Source: Cricetomys ansorgei (Eukaryota > Chordata > Mammalia > Rodentia > Nesomyidae). Taken from it: a DNA stretch of 64,000 nt. Positions 45,077 through 56,944 of the stretch are shown piece by piece. The notes below the pieces were generated by a model, which did not search any database, was not told the origin of the DNA, and worked only from the letters and a program-made list of their open reading frames with translations. A program made the translations under genes and the position numbers. Position 1 is the first letter of the stretch. Each line of letters opens with the position of its first letter. Location of the stretch: positions 310,001 to 374,000 of the forward strand of contig JAMJFZ010000811.1 in the NCBI GenBank assembly GCA_026225945.1, given 5' to 3'.

Positions 45077-46249
45077 ATTTTTAAAACACATCTCTAGCAC
45101 AAACAAAGGAAGGACCAGAAAAGTGAAGAATGGACGGACTCTGGAACCTGACCTGGTGGTCACCAAGTCTGGTGGGACTGATAGCTGCCCTGTGGCAGCC
45201 CTCTTCACATGGAGTGTATTTTATGGGATTGTTCAAGAGGCTTTCGAGTCCCTTCCTACCCCTCTCACACCTCAGTGATTTGGCATCCCTCGGAATTTTT
45301 TTTTAATAACCCAGTAAGGCAGTTTTTTCTTTGTGTTGGATACCCTGGGTTCCTCTGCTGTTGTCACTCCAAACCCAGACTCCTTTATACCTCTAGTCCC
45401 CTTTATTGACCTTCCTATGTAGTTCTTCCTATCACCACCTTTCAGGGACCCAGAGAAGTTCTGACTATGACCTAAGTTCAGCTCTGAATTAGGAATCAGA
45501 AGTATAGGCCACACCTAAGGGTAAAAGAGTAGCCAGTATCTCTGGTGGCCTCATCTCTCCAAGAGAGTTTGCAGACTAGGTTTGGCTTCTCTTCTGTTCC
45601 TTCCTGTACACCTCACAACCCCATTCTGCCACCTACAACCAGCAAAATAGCTGCCCTCTCCTTACCAGCTTCATTGTCAAACCTGTGCTCTAAGGCATGC
45701 CCAGTAATCAAGATGCCTGTCATACGCCTTCTACCCAAAGCCCTCCTTTGCAGAGCCACTCAGCTCTGCCACTCACCTCTGAGTGGAGCAAGCTTAGCTA
45801 GGCCCCCAGCCCTTTCCTGTAAATGCACTCACAGCCAGGAGGAGTGCCATATTAAATCAAGACTGATGGAAACCAGGGGCTGTGATTATCCAGCCAAGAT
45901 GCAGCATGGGAAGCTGGCTGCTGCCAGCTCCAGGTGAGAGCATCTGAAGTTAATTGTACCAGGCTTTTATTAAGAGGATGATCACTCCCCACACCTGTTC
46001 TCCTGGCGGCCCCATCATAGCACCGCTAAGTCCAGCACCCTTTGCTTCTGTCCTGTAGCCTTCCTTTACTTCCCTCAAAGAGCCAAGCGCGGAGCTCTTC
46101 CAAGCTCCTCCTCTTCTGTTTCCTCTCCCCAGACTGAACAAATATTGAATACCAAGTAAGTATCTTCCTTCTCTAGGTTTTTTTTTTTTCTACTGACTAA
46201 CTTTCACCAAGGCTGGGCTCAGGACGGATACCTTTAAAGAGTGACCTTA

Positions 46250-46400
46250 GGCCGGGTGGTGGTGCACACCTTTAGTCCCAGCACTCGGGAGGCAGAGGTG
46301 GGTGGGTCTCTGAGTTTGAAGCCTGCCTGGTCTACAGAGTGAGTGCCAGGACAGCCAGGGTTACAACAGAGAAACTCTGTCTTGAAAAAAAAAAAAAAAT
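46250..46400 (+). repeat. B1 SINE
   Basis: GGCCGGGTGGTGGTGCACAC, CCCAGCACTCGGGAGGCAG and AGAAACTCTGTCTTG, then poly-A. It is one of the best-preserved B1 copies. Confidence 0.95.
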
Positions 46401-46458
46401 ACTCGTGCCTAGTATGGACAAGACCCAGTGTTTAATCCCTAGTAGTGTAAAACAATAA
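46401..46458 (+). repeat. ID-like fragment after the B1
   Basis: TACTCGTGCCTAGTATGGAC and CAGTGTTTAATCCCTAGTAG resemble the second half of an ID element. Confidence 0.5.
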
Positions 46459-46584
46459 AAAGTAAAAGGCAATTTAGTACTTCTTAGTACAAATTCTTCT
46501 ACACACCTTGGCAAAACAACACAAAGCAGTTACCATCTGGCCTCATTTAACCCACAGTATGCTGTACGTTTTCTTAATTGTGTG

Positions 46585-46765
46585 TAATTGATACCCATGT
46601 ATATAAATGCAGGTATGTGTACACCATGGTGCACATGTGTGTGGAAGTCAAAGAGAAAATTTTGTAAGTCTGATCTCCTCCCACCATAGGATCTGGGGAT
46701 TGAAATCAGGTTGTCATATTTGAAAGCAAGCACATTAACCCACTGAGCCACCTTGTCACATACAT
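46585..46765 (-). repeat. B3/RSINE-type SINE (old)
   Basis: GTGTGTGGAAGTCAAAGAG, TCTGGGGATTGAAATCAGG, and ACCCACTGAGCCACCTTG at the end. Confidence 0.65.
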
Positions 46766-47504
46766 ACACACACCCATACATTTTTATCAAAGAAATCTGT
46801 TACACTTTCAGAAATTTTTCTGAATGATAGCTATTTGGGACTTAAGTCTTAGGAGGATCCAGGTATGTTCTCAGTGTTAATTTTATTGGACCCTTTCCCA
46901 AGACTATCTAGGAAGCGCCCAAGAAACCAAGCAGTTCATTCATAACTCTTCTCCCCATGCATGTGTCCATAGTAATTAGAGACTCGTGCCCCTTTTCCAA
47001 AAAATTAATGGGACTTCTAAAGCAACATAAAATCTTCACCCCAAGAAAGAGTTACAGGAAGAAATGTTTCTAGAGAATACTTGGGGAACCACGATGGTCA
47101 TAAAAAGTCTCATTAGGCCTTACCTGGCACAAAAGGGAAATATGTGTTCTATGAGGCCCCACAGATGGAAAATAATGCAGAGATAGAATTCCATGCCATG
47201 TAAGGAAACTGGCATCCAGAGGTATATAAGGTAGTCAAGGTCTCTCCAGAAATGGGCGCTATGTTCTTCATCAGACTGAGGTTCTAAGAGAAGCCTCAGG
47301 TGGTGCATCCGAGCCAGGGGAACACCCAAGTGGCCTTGGTTCCCGTTTCTACTTAAGCCAGAGCACCTTTCCTTTCGTTCTGTGGACCTCTACCTGTGAT
47401 TGAATTAATTAAAAAGAATCTTGTACTGCCCCTGCCCCCCCAAAAAAATACAGGTTGTAGATTAGCCAGTTGGTTACCAAATGGGATGAAGGGGAGTAGT
47501 ATTT

Positions 47505-47605
47505 ATCCAAGGCCAGGACTGGTATACAGCTCTGGGTTAACGTGCTTGCCTAGCGTGAGCAAGCACCCTAGGCTCAATCGTCACTCCTGGAAGGAAAGGA
47601 AAAGG
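47505..47605 (+). repeat. ID-like SINE
   Basis: GTATACAGCTCTGGGTTAAC, GTGCTTGCCTAGCGTGAGC and CCCTAGGCTCAATCG are in ID order, with a purine-rich tail. Confidence 0.65.
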
Positions 47606-47679
47606 AAGAGAGAAAATACACTCAGTGCTTCACAAGGGTAGGTGCTTTGAGTCACTCTGCCGCTTACTCCCCACATTTG

Positions 47680-47825
47680 CTGCATGCCGAGCTCTGCCAA
47701 GTGCTCATCTCATTTCTTCCTTAGACATCATAGGGCAGGCATGAGCGCTATCTCCATGCTATGTGAGGCACCTAAGATCCTGGCAGATGAACTCGCTACC
47801 CAAAGTCACTAGCTCTTAAGTAGAA
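47680..47825 (-). repeat. MIR fragment
   Basis: GAGCTCTGCCAAGTGCTCAT, CATCTCATTTCTTCCTTAGA and CTACCCAAAGTCACTAGCTC are antisense MIR-like segments. Confidence 0.55.
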
Positions 47826-48075
47826 GAGGTCGTTGAAGTCCATGTCCGTCTGCAGAGAAGCTTGTTCATTCTGCCACATAACTGGTTCACCATGAGCCAG
47901 AAGAGGAGCCCAAGTTCAGATGGGAGGTGACTAAAAATTGAGACACTGGATGAAGTGTAAAGTACAGTACCTGGCACACAGCAGTCTCTCATGGCAGTGT
48001 GTAGATGTGCTCTGCAAAGCTGGCAGTCCAGCTTCTCCTTCAAGGTCTGTCCAACAAGTTGGCACCATTCCAGCA

Positions 48076-48078
<3 letters not shown>

Positions 48079-48117
<39 letters not shown>

Positions 48118-48130
48118 TGTCTGTCTGTCT
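48079..48130 (+). repeat. (GT)n followed by (CTGT)n
   Basis: About 19 GT units and then three CTGT units. Confidence 0.95.
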
Positions 48131-49220
48131 TGCCATCAGCACCTCCCAGCCCAGTGGGCCTGAGTGCTGAATGGGCTTATGGGCAGGGAGGAGGAAGAGG
48201 CAGATATATGGCTGGAGTTGGCAGAGCCAGGTGATGTATGTGGCGCCTGAGGGAGCTGCACAGTGACACTCTGGATTCCAGCCGGCAAGCGTCACTCCAC
48301 TGGGATCAGCGCCGAATTATTGCTCCATATGAAACCAAGGACTGATGGGAGCTTTCAGTTACAGACTGATAGCAACAGCCAAAATTGGATTGTTTGCTAT
48401 TTATTTTTTTTAACTTCTGTCAAGGTCACTACTATAACAGGAAAACACTACCCAAGCAGCAGGTATTTTTCATCTACTCTGCCCGCAAGAACAATCTGCA
48501 ACCACAACTTTTATGACAGGGCCTTACCTTGACAGCTCTCTTCCAAGAAGGATGCCCACACTACTGGGGCCTGGGGAGGAAAGCCACCTGAAGACCTGGC
48601 ATTTGCCTCTCAGTTTGGGATCTGCCTATTTCCACCTTGGTTAAATACTTCACCAGGCCCACGCCCTCAGCTCCCTCTGCCCAGTCACCAGTCCTCCAGC
48701 TTCTTCCGATCTCCTGTGTCCCAGAAAGCCCCCAAGCGTCATATTTGTCTATCTTCCCCTTTCTGCACCTCTATACCACCCTGTCTAGCTGTTAGTTCTC
48801 TCCTTTTTGTATCTTCCTTACACTAATTTTTACACACACTCACCAGAAACTGCCACTGGGCCAGAGTCCATGCCAGAAATAACCAGAGCCTGCCTTTAGG
48901 AAGCACTGTGGAGTCAGGATAGGCTTACAGACATTCAGCCAACTCTTTTCTAGTAGTGTTTTAGTGAAAGGAACAGTCATAGATGGAAGCACTTAATGCT
49001 GTCAAATCTTGAAGAGAGTGGTTGGTTCTGCCCAAGAAGTATTTGTAACAGGCCCTGCTACCTGAACAGAGGGGCCAAGGGTGACCTGGGCCAGCTTCCA
49101 GTGGTCATGAGCCAGAGCAGGAGCCCCCACATCTGCAGTTTTTGTCCCTTGCACTGGACAGGTTAAACCAAGGTCCTGCTGAGGCCATCTGCTCTGAACC
49201 ATTTGCTCTTCTTCCCTCAG

Positions 49221-49335
49221 TACATGGAAAAGCAGAGGAAGCGCGAGGCAGAGGAGCGGCGCCGCTTCCCACTAGAGCAACGACTGAAGGAACACATCAT
49301 TGGCCAGGAGAGTGCCATCGCCACCGTGGGTGCTG
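49221..49335 (+). CDS. Clpb: Clpb internal exon C (linker and start of AAA+ module)
   Basis: This exon encodes about residues 322-360. It reads [20 protein letters not shown] and then [18 protein letters not shown]. The first part is a highly charged helix joining the ankyrin domain to the ATPase. The second part, with [12 protein letters not shown], is the N-terminal signature of a ClpB/HSP100 D2-type AAA+ domain, where the IIGQ segment sits near the adenine of bound ATP. The acceptor is CTTCCCTCAG and the donor GTAAGT is strong. The exon is 115 nt, entering in phase 0 and leaving after one base of an Ala codon. Skipping it alone would break the frame. Confidence 0.97.
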
Positions 49336-51659
49336 GTAAGTCCTCAGCACTAACCAGGTGGGAAAGAGGCAGGCCGCTTGTGCTTCCCTGCAGTGAGGTG
49401 CAGGTTCTGCTGCCCAAAACCAGAGAGATGTGGTCTGTATTCAGTTTCCCTTTGCTGAGTACCATCTGTATGCCAGGTGTTGTCTTATAACGGTGCTGTG
49501 AGACGGGACCATCAGATACCATTGTATTCAGGAGCACAATGCAGCAGTTAAATCTGTTGAAGGCTACTTTCCTGTGCCTTCCTCTGACCCACTACCCTCA
49601 TCTCCCACTTTTAGGGTGGGATACCTGAGACTCAGAGAGGCGTGGTAGCTGAGCTAGAACAAAACTTCAGTGTCTATGTGCCAGTCAGACCAGGACTCTC
49701 TCCCAAACTTTGAGAATAGTTTGCCAGCAGCTGCGTGGCCAGATCCTAAAACATCCCAAGGAATGCCTTCTTCCCACTGGTGAAGGGCTCATTTCTGTGG
49801 CCCTCCTGCCAAGTACGGCTCTCTGGACAGATGTGTACAATGTGCTGCTGAAGGCAGGGCCTCAACTTTTTCTATGACTCGGACCTGTGCCTGTTTTAGG
49901 TTGACTTGAGGCAGATGAGGAAAGGGAGCAGTTGCCTGTGCCAGACCAAACTAAGGGAGGTCTCCCTAAGAGACAAGTGTTTCTCCAAGGATGGGCTCTG
50001 GACCAGCAACCACTGTCTCAGGCCCCAGTTTATGCTCATGAAGTCAAAACCTAGTGTTTGTTTTTAACAGACCCTTTAGGCTATCTGCTACTCAACTAGA
50101 GTTTAAAACCCTCTATCCTAAACTGTCTTTGCCCATTCTGCTGACTGGTCCGTGTAGTCTCTAAGCACCTCTTCCCATTACATGTTGCCCAGTGTCTGTT
50201 CAGGACTCATCAGGCTCTGCTTACTAAGAAAGGAGGCATCGGGCTGGAATCCAGGCACCTTCTTTAGGACTTCTGAGGACACATTATAGAGTAACTAGAA
50301 AATGGTGGCAGTTACCACAAGACACATTAAACCCAACCTTAGCTCCATCATTCTCATGTATTACGGGCGCACACTATCCCCTCATTAGGGGCCTGACTCC
50401 TTCAGCAGGTGAATGGAGCCTAGAGACCAAACCTGCCATCCCATCTAGAAGTCAGAAGGCAACCTACAGGGTCACACAGGTGCTGGGAAGAGCCACCACT
50501 TGGGCCTTACCTGCACCTGGATGCTCCTTGGGTTCTAATTGTACATGTCTGTCTCCAGCTGCCACCTATGAGGTAGGAACCCCAACTGAAGCCTAACAGA
50601 GCACATTACTTGCCTGGACTACCGCTGCCCTCACAGTGATTGACTTCTTACACACCCATTTCCAGCAGGCTTTCTCCTGATTTCTGTCCTTCACTCCTCA
50701 GCAGCTCCTCAACCCCAGAAGCTGAAAAGCTCCCCAGAAATGGCATTTTGCAGGGATCCTGTGCCATTTTCCTCTGTGCTCTTCAGCGTTTTTGGCATCA
50801 CTTTGCTTGCATTTGTAATGATACCCCATGACTCTGAAGTCTATTTTTTCCTATCTGTGCCACTCAGTCCACAGCTCGTCCCCGTCCTCAAGATGTTGTC
50901 TTGGATTGGGTCCTGTACTCTTGAGATCAGGCCCAGAGCAGATTTCTTTCACCTGTAACTGAGCCCCAGTCCCAGCTTGCCTCTTCCCTGGCACTGAACT
51001 GACCTCTGATGTCTGTCTTGATGTCATCCCTTGCAGTTGGCTCAGACTGGATGATTACTCTCTTCCTAAGAGTAGATCTGTCAGAATATGCACCCTTTGA
51101 ACTCCCTTCCCTCGAAGCCCCTCTTCTGTCTCTGAACTCTGCATTAGGTTGGCAGTAAACTGGCTGCCAGGAAGGCCCACTCCTTGCCCCACTGTGTATA
51201 GACTGGCCCTGCTATGGCTCTAGTGACTCTACACAAGACAGTACCCTTGGGGCCCATGTTGTACATGGCTATGCCTGTTTTGCTCTCATTTGCTGGACCT
51301 GCCTTGCTGAGGAGCCCTGCAGCTGGGACAACACTGAAAATGTCCTGCACTATGTCCATTCCTGTGACCGCTCCCAGAAGCTTCTGGATCCCCAAGAGAA
51401 GGAATGAGCAACCTAGTGGCTACAGCTGCAAGCCTCATCAAGGCATGAGGCACTTTCTAGGTCTGAGCTTGTGGCAGGCAAGCAGTGCCGAGAACCTCAG
51501 CACCTTAGAACCCCAGTGGGCATAGGAGGGTGGGGCATATCTAGAGGCTACATCAGTCCTCTCTGGATTCTCCAAGCTAGTGTCGCATGTGTTAGGGACT
51601 ATCTAGATGGGGACAGAGCTTGGCACCCCATGGGTACCATGAGGATGGGCAGCCAGAGA

Positions 51660-51910
51660 AGTGCTACAGAATGAATTGATTTGATAAATGGCCATTTATT
51701 ACCCTCACGAATTGGCTGAAACCAATTTCGGTCACATCAACCCTTGGTAAGTGCTGGGATATTGATTTGTGCAAAGTAATACAGTGAATTTATCAGTGTG
51801 ATCCCCAGCTGCGGGGCTTCTAGAAAGGCTGGCGCACAGTTACTGCCTTACAAATGGAGGAGCTAAAGCACCGGCCCCGCAAACCAGGCCCCGACACCGC
51901 TCTTATCTGT
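51660..51910. promoter_or_regulatory. Candidate intronic cis-regulatory stretch with 16-bp palindrome
   Basis: Repeat-free. A perfect palindrome ATAAATGGCCATTTAT lies at 51684-51699. ATTGGCTGAAACCAAT at 51711-51726 is an NFI-like near palindrome, and retained CpGs and CTTATCTG (GATA type) follow. Function is inference. Confidence 0.35.
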
Positions 51911-52244
51911 TAGGGTCACCAGATCCACCAGGCCAAACGACACGCCACATGGGCATGGAAAGTGTTTCTCCTTCCAGAACCCAGACCTGGTATTGGTCAA
52001 GTGGTGGAAGATGTCAGTCCCAGCTGGCAGACTTCCTGGGAGCTCAGCACAAGTCCCACCCATCTCATAAAGGATGTCTGCTGCCAGCTGTCTGCTGAGC
52101 ATATTCAGAACTAGTCCTCCACTCGCTGGTCTCCTAGATAGAATCAAATTGTAGGCATATTTTCAGCTCCACCTTATTACCTTTTCACCCCATACAGCTC
52201 AGGGATTTAGTTCTCAAACCTGGCCTCTCTTTTCCTGTACATTA

Positions 52245-52585
52245 TTCACTTGCCTCGTTGCTGTGGTAAAATACCTGACAAGAAGCAAACATAAAGAAAG
52301 AAGGTTTTATTTGAGCTCATAGTTCAAGAATACAGTCCATAATAGCAGGGAAATCATAGTAATAGGAGCTTCAAGCCGTTGGTGACAGAGCATTTAATGC
52401 TGGTGCTCAGCTCACTTTCTCCTTTTAATTGAGTCTGGAACCTTTGCCCATGAAATGGTACCACCCACAGATGAGGTGGGTCTTCCTAACACAGTCAACC
52501 TAATCTAGATAATCCTTCACAGGACTGGTCAGAGTCTTGTCACCTAGGTGAGTCTAGATGCTGTCAGGTTGACAGGATGAACCAT
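52245..52585 (+). repeat. Unnamed rodent interspersed repeat, copy 5 (diverged)
   Basis: CTCGTTGCTGTGGTAAAATACC, TTTTATTTGAGCTCATAGTTC, GGTACCACCCACAGATGAGG and CTGTCAGGTTGACAGGATGA follow the family order. Confidence 0.65.
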
Positions 52586-53784
52586 CCTATCCTGATACTC
52601 TTATCTGGCCATGCAGTGGCCTCCTTTCCTCCCCCTAGTGTTTCTGCTGGGCCAGACTGATCTTTAGAAAACACAAATTTAAATCCTACTCCCTTATAGG
52701 AACAGGCTGAAGCCTTTGAGTGGTCCTTGTCCTAAGGGAGCATACAGGGCCCACTGCTGCTGTTGCTGCCACCTCCATCACTGCCCCTGCTGGCAGCACT
52801 CACACCAGCCAGCTGCCCTTGCTTTCCACACATATGATTGCTGCCTTCCTGCCTGAGCCTGTCACTGCTGCCTTCTCAGCCTCTAGCTGTTCAGGCTTTC
52901 CTGCCATTCTGGGGTCCAACCCAGCCCTACACTGGCTAACCCAGCCTCCTTATGAGAAGATACCAGGAAATGTTTGTGTTATCCACTCCCCACTCAAAGT
53001 AGGTGCTGGCGCAGTTTATGAAATTCACTGGTTCGGCCCCTTGTCTGCCCTGTCAAGTGCTCTGAGGAAAGAAGAGCAGCTGCAGCAGCTGCCCTCTGGC
53101 AGCTCACAAACATGAAGGGAAGGAAACTCTATGAGGTCTTTATTACAGCCATACTCCCTGGGCTGAGTGGAGGCAGCTCTCTCCCCTCTGCTTTTTCCAC
53201 ACCAGAGCCTTCCCAGCATGTCCTATCTATCTCACACTTCAAGCACGAGTGTCATCCAGGCCCAGATCCTCTACCATCCTCCACGCACACCCGTCCACCT
53301 GGAGCCCTCAGTCCTCATGAAAGTGGTAACCTCAGAGGTGCACACCAAGTACATGGCAAGAACACATGTGAAGAAAGCATGCAGAAAGCTCCCTAGAGGG
53401 CTCAGAAGCCTTTTTCTTCCGAGTGGTTGAAACCACCTGCAGCACAGACTCTCCCGGCCACAGTGTGTAAAATGGGAGTTAGAAAATCATACTTCCTTTT
53501 TGCAATCCCAGAAATACCAAGAATTTAGTCAACAAACATTAAACCATTGAGGGACTAGTCTGAGGTATCCCTGAGGAAACTAGAGTGCCCAGCACCTGCC
53601 CCGCTAGAACAGGTTCGGGTTGGGGCACTTTCTCCCCTGGATAGAAGAGCACAGGTGAAAGAAACCCCTTGCATTGATTTCCCATTTCTGGTTCCTAGTT
53701 TCCTGTATGAAACAGAGATGATATATACTTCCTTTGATTATTTATTACATTGTTGAAGGAGGTATTTTAAAATGCTGAAACTGA

Positions 53785-53938
53785 GCCAGGTGGTGGTGGC
53801 GCATGCCTTTAATCCCAGCACTCAGGAGGCAGAGACAGGCAGATCTCTGAGTTTAAGGCCAGCCTGGTCTACAGAGCGAGTTCCAGGGCAGCAAGGGCTA
53901 CACAGAGAAACCCTGCCTCAACAATCATAAAATAAAAA
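53785..53938 (+). repeat. B1 SINE
   Basis: GAGCCAGGTGGTGGTGGCGC, CTTTAATCCCAGCACTCAGG and GAGAAACCCTGCCTCAAC. Confidence 0.94.
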
Positions 53939-54039
53939 TGCTGACACTTCGACTGCCACCATTGCTATCACTGTGACTTCCAATCATTGCCCGACTCTGT
54001 GCAGCTTATCTTCACCCTTTCCTAACCATTAACTCTCTT

Positions 54040-54160
54040 CATCTTCATGGGGAGCTGACAGCATATGAACCTATGCCCATTATAGAAATGAAGAAACTGA
54101 GATTTAGCCAACTAGCAAGGAGCAAGAGACAAAACTCCCACCTAGCTCCTCTTAACTCGT
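54040..54160 (-). repeat. MIR fragment
   Basis: CCCATTATAGAAATGAAGAA, ACTGAGATTTAGCCAACTAG and AGGAGCAAGAGACAAAACTC are the antisense of the MIR core. Confidence 0.6.
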
Positions 54161-54407
54161 CTCCACCACACCAGTCTGTAAATGAATACTACATACCAGA
54201 GAACTGATAGGCTAGGGGCATGATGATAGAATTAATCCTGAAGAGTTTATACATAGGTATACAGTGTTCCCACTGTAACAGATGTGGCCAGGAGAAAGCA
54301 TCTGGAAAGGAACAGGATGCAGCAAGATGTGCACTGGCACAGCATGTGGGAGCAGAGGAGCCTAGGAGAACTTGCAAAGCTGGGGCCTACAGGTGGTGCG
54401 TGCGTGC

Positions 54408-54409
<2 letters not shown>

Positions 54410-54459
<50 letters not shown>
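54410..54459 (+). repeat. (GT)n microsatellite
   Basis: About 25 GT units, preceded by GTGCGTGCGTGCGC variants. Confidence 0.95.
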
Positions 54460-54461
<2 letters not shown>

Positions 54462-56739
54462 CGAATGTCCTATGCAGCAGGACCCATGGCACTATAGAGA
54501 GCCAAGAGCTGTAGTGAGGACAGGATCAGGGGACAGTGCGGGTGAGTGTACCAGTTTGGAGGACTACAGAGATACAGTTTTGAGACTGAGTCAGGCCTGG
54601 GAGAGCTCCTCACATAGTAGGCTCAGAATGAGCCACAGTGGGGCTAATGCCCTGCTCTTCTGATCATGTTTCTGTGGACCTGAGCAGGTTTTATAGTATC
54701 TGTGGACATACTCTCATCGATAGAACAGGAATCAAGTTCCCTGCCCGTCTCGCCTCTTGCCTCATATAATCACAATGAGGCAATGTGATGTAACTGCTAC
54801 TGTATAAATTATAAAGTGCTAGCAAAGTTGGTTGCATATTTGCGGAGCCTCGGTAGGAACACCAACACTTACGGCCATACCCATGCCCACTCAGGTCTCC
54901 ACCTGGCCTAACCTGTACCCTGGGCTGACAAGATTCTCCAGGCTCCTCCACCTCAGTCCTCAGCCACCCAACCAGCCACACACCCTGGGGCTCGCCTTCC
55001 CCAGTTTTTCCTAGCTGCCTTCATTTTTCATTCTGTCGGACTCCATCTGCTGGGCCGTTTTTCTCTTCAGATATTATTAGAAATATCCAGAGTTATAATT
55101 GTTTAATGGTTGGCATTTCGCCTGTTTCACAGGGACCCCAGAGCAGGCCCACCCCAGATTCATGCCCTGGGTCTGGCAGAATTGACCAGGGACAGCTGTG
55201 CAGTGGAGTCTGCCTGGCATTATAAAGAGCTCTCTCCCAGGTGCATTATTAGAAAGGAAGGGGAAAGATGGCCCCAGGCGTAATTCAATTCCACATTCTC
55301 CATGGTGGTTTTGTGCTGCACAACCCAGCAATGTGCCGCTATCAATGGGCTAGGATGCTGCCCCAGAAGAACAGCCAAGAACAGAACCTCACAAACGTGA
55401 CAGCCTGCCTGAGGGAGCCATACCACCTGTCTGAATGATGCTAGGTCCTTCTGCCTCCCAACTTTTAGAAGAATATGTCTCTCTTAGCTGACCCTCTCTC
55501 AGCCCTGCCCCCACACATACACACATGTTCACACATAGCATCCACAAAGTCTTAACTTTTGCCAGTGTACTACCTTGACTTGTCCCCAAATACCTTCCCC
55601 CTCTCCCAGCTTCTTGTTGGCACCAGGGCTTCCTCTCAAACAGACTTGGAGTTTCTTCCTTTATCCATGTGTTCAGGCCCTTGAGGTCTTGAGGACCCCT
55701 CCTAACCAGTCCTTTCAGAGAACCCCAGCCAACTCTAACTCCAGCGAGAGAAGATACAGACTCCATGAGAGAAATCAGTCTATTTCCCCAAGCCCTTCTC
55801 AGGGAGCAACTCCTGGCAGCACAGGTGGCTAGTCTGGGTTCTGTGAGCCTGCACTGTTTCCATCTGTCTCTAGAAGGTAAGAAAGATGACAAGCATGGGG
55901 CTGAAATGCTTAGATGGGTGCCCCAGACTCTGTTCTTATGTTCATCCCCCCCACCCGCCCCCACCACTTTGTGCAGGCCACCTCTTCAGATTCTGTCAGC
56001 CCTGCGATCTGTCATCAGTCCTGCAGCTGCTTTGAAGCCCACCTGCATAACATTTGGGAGCTCGACTCCTCAAGATTGGCAGGCACATCCCTAAACTGTT
56101 GACTCCTTCCTATTGACTAAGTTTCCAGGCCTTGTCCTCTGACATATATCTTTTTCTTATTTTCCTCTGACGCTCCTGGGACCAGACCAGACACACTGTT
56201 CCATCTGCAGACAGACTCTGACATTGCACAGTGCTCTGTCCTCTTCCTGCTCCTGACCACTATGTTTCCATTAGTGCAACCCAAATTGGTACTCACCTCT
56301 TAAAGCGGCTGTATTGGTTTGTTATTGTCGTTGTTTTGTAAAAGCAAATTTTGAGAAAGAAGCAACTCTTTCCAGCTATATGACTTAAACAAGAAGCCAT
56401 AGCAGAGATGCACCCCAAGCTCTACACTACCGTGGATTGGCTTCCATAAAATGATTTAGGCTGTTTTCCACATCTTAAACCACATAGCAGAGCAGACCTT
56501 GGTTTCCCCAAATGGGTAGGAACCCACCTCCCTGGGCCCCAGGTATCACCATAAAATTCTGCCTCTACTATTTGCCCAGATGAGTAGAGGGGTGACCAGC
56601 GAGAGTTAATGTTCCTTTCGGGTTCTCCTTCACCAGTCCCCCACCCCCTTCACCTCCATTCACCATCCACCCGCCTTTCGGTTTCCCTGGCAACACTGAG
56701 TGCTCATCCTGGAAAACTTTATCCGAAATCTGCTCTGGG

Positions 56740-56885
56740 CAGCTTTCCAAATCCATGCTAACCTGATTAGGTGTCTCTAGGGGCCGTGCCAGCTAATCAG
56801 ATTAGGCAGCACTAATGGTAGTGAGGACTTTGAGTGGGCGCAGAGCAGTAAAACATATTGTATACTTAGTGATAATTATCCTGCC
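56740..56885. promoter_or_regulatory. Candidate homeodomain-dimer element upstream of exon D
   Basis: A perfect palindrome CTAATCAGATTAG at 56793-56805 contains TAATCAGATTA (P3-type TAAT-N3-ATTA). A second ACCTGATTAGGT is 20 bp upstream, with CACTAATGG nearby. It lies 60-200 bp before the exon D acceptor. Function is inference. Confidence 0.4.
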
Positions 56886-56944
56886 TTTTGTGTCATTGAT
56901 TTATCTGTCTCCCTCCCCATCCCGTGTTGTGTGTTTGGCTATAG

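Larger units (their letters stand above)
38154..49220 (+). other. Clpb: Clpb intron B-C (11.1 kb)
   Basis: Contains a B3-type SINE directly after exon B, several B1 copies, a long copy of the unnamed rodent repeat, an old L1-like fragment interrupted by an ID-like piece, a GT microsatellite, and two candidate regulatory stretches near 43.3-43.6 and 48.25 kb. No other gene was recognised. Confidence 0.85.
49336..56944 (+). other. Clpb: Clpb intron C-D (7.6 kb)
   Basis: This intron is largely unique sequence. Repeats seen are one copy of the unnamed rodent family, one B1, a MIR-like piece and a GT microsatellite. Stretches near 51.7, 55.1 and 56.75 kb have palindromes or A+T-rich homeodomain-type motifs. 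I see no coding signal beyond chance open frames. Confidence 0.8.

Noticed and set aside
45905..46150. GC-richer stretch as possible promoter or CpG island
   Set aside because: CpG density is too low and no first-exon signal follows.
55389..55967. 192-residue minus-strand open frame, the longest in the window
   Set aside because: No recognisable domain, low-complexity-free but no splice or family support. It spans repeat-free intron with average composition and is most likely chance; an ortholog search would decide.
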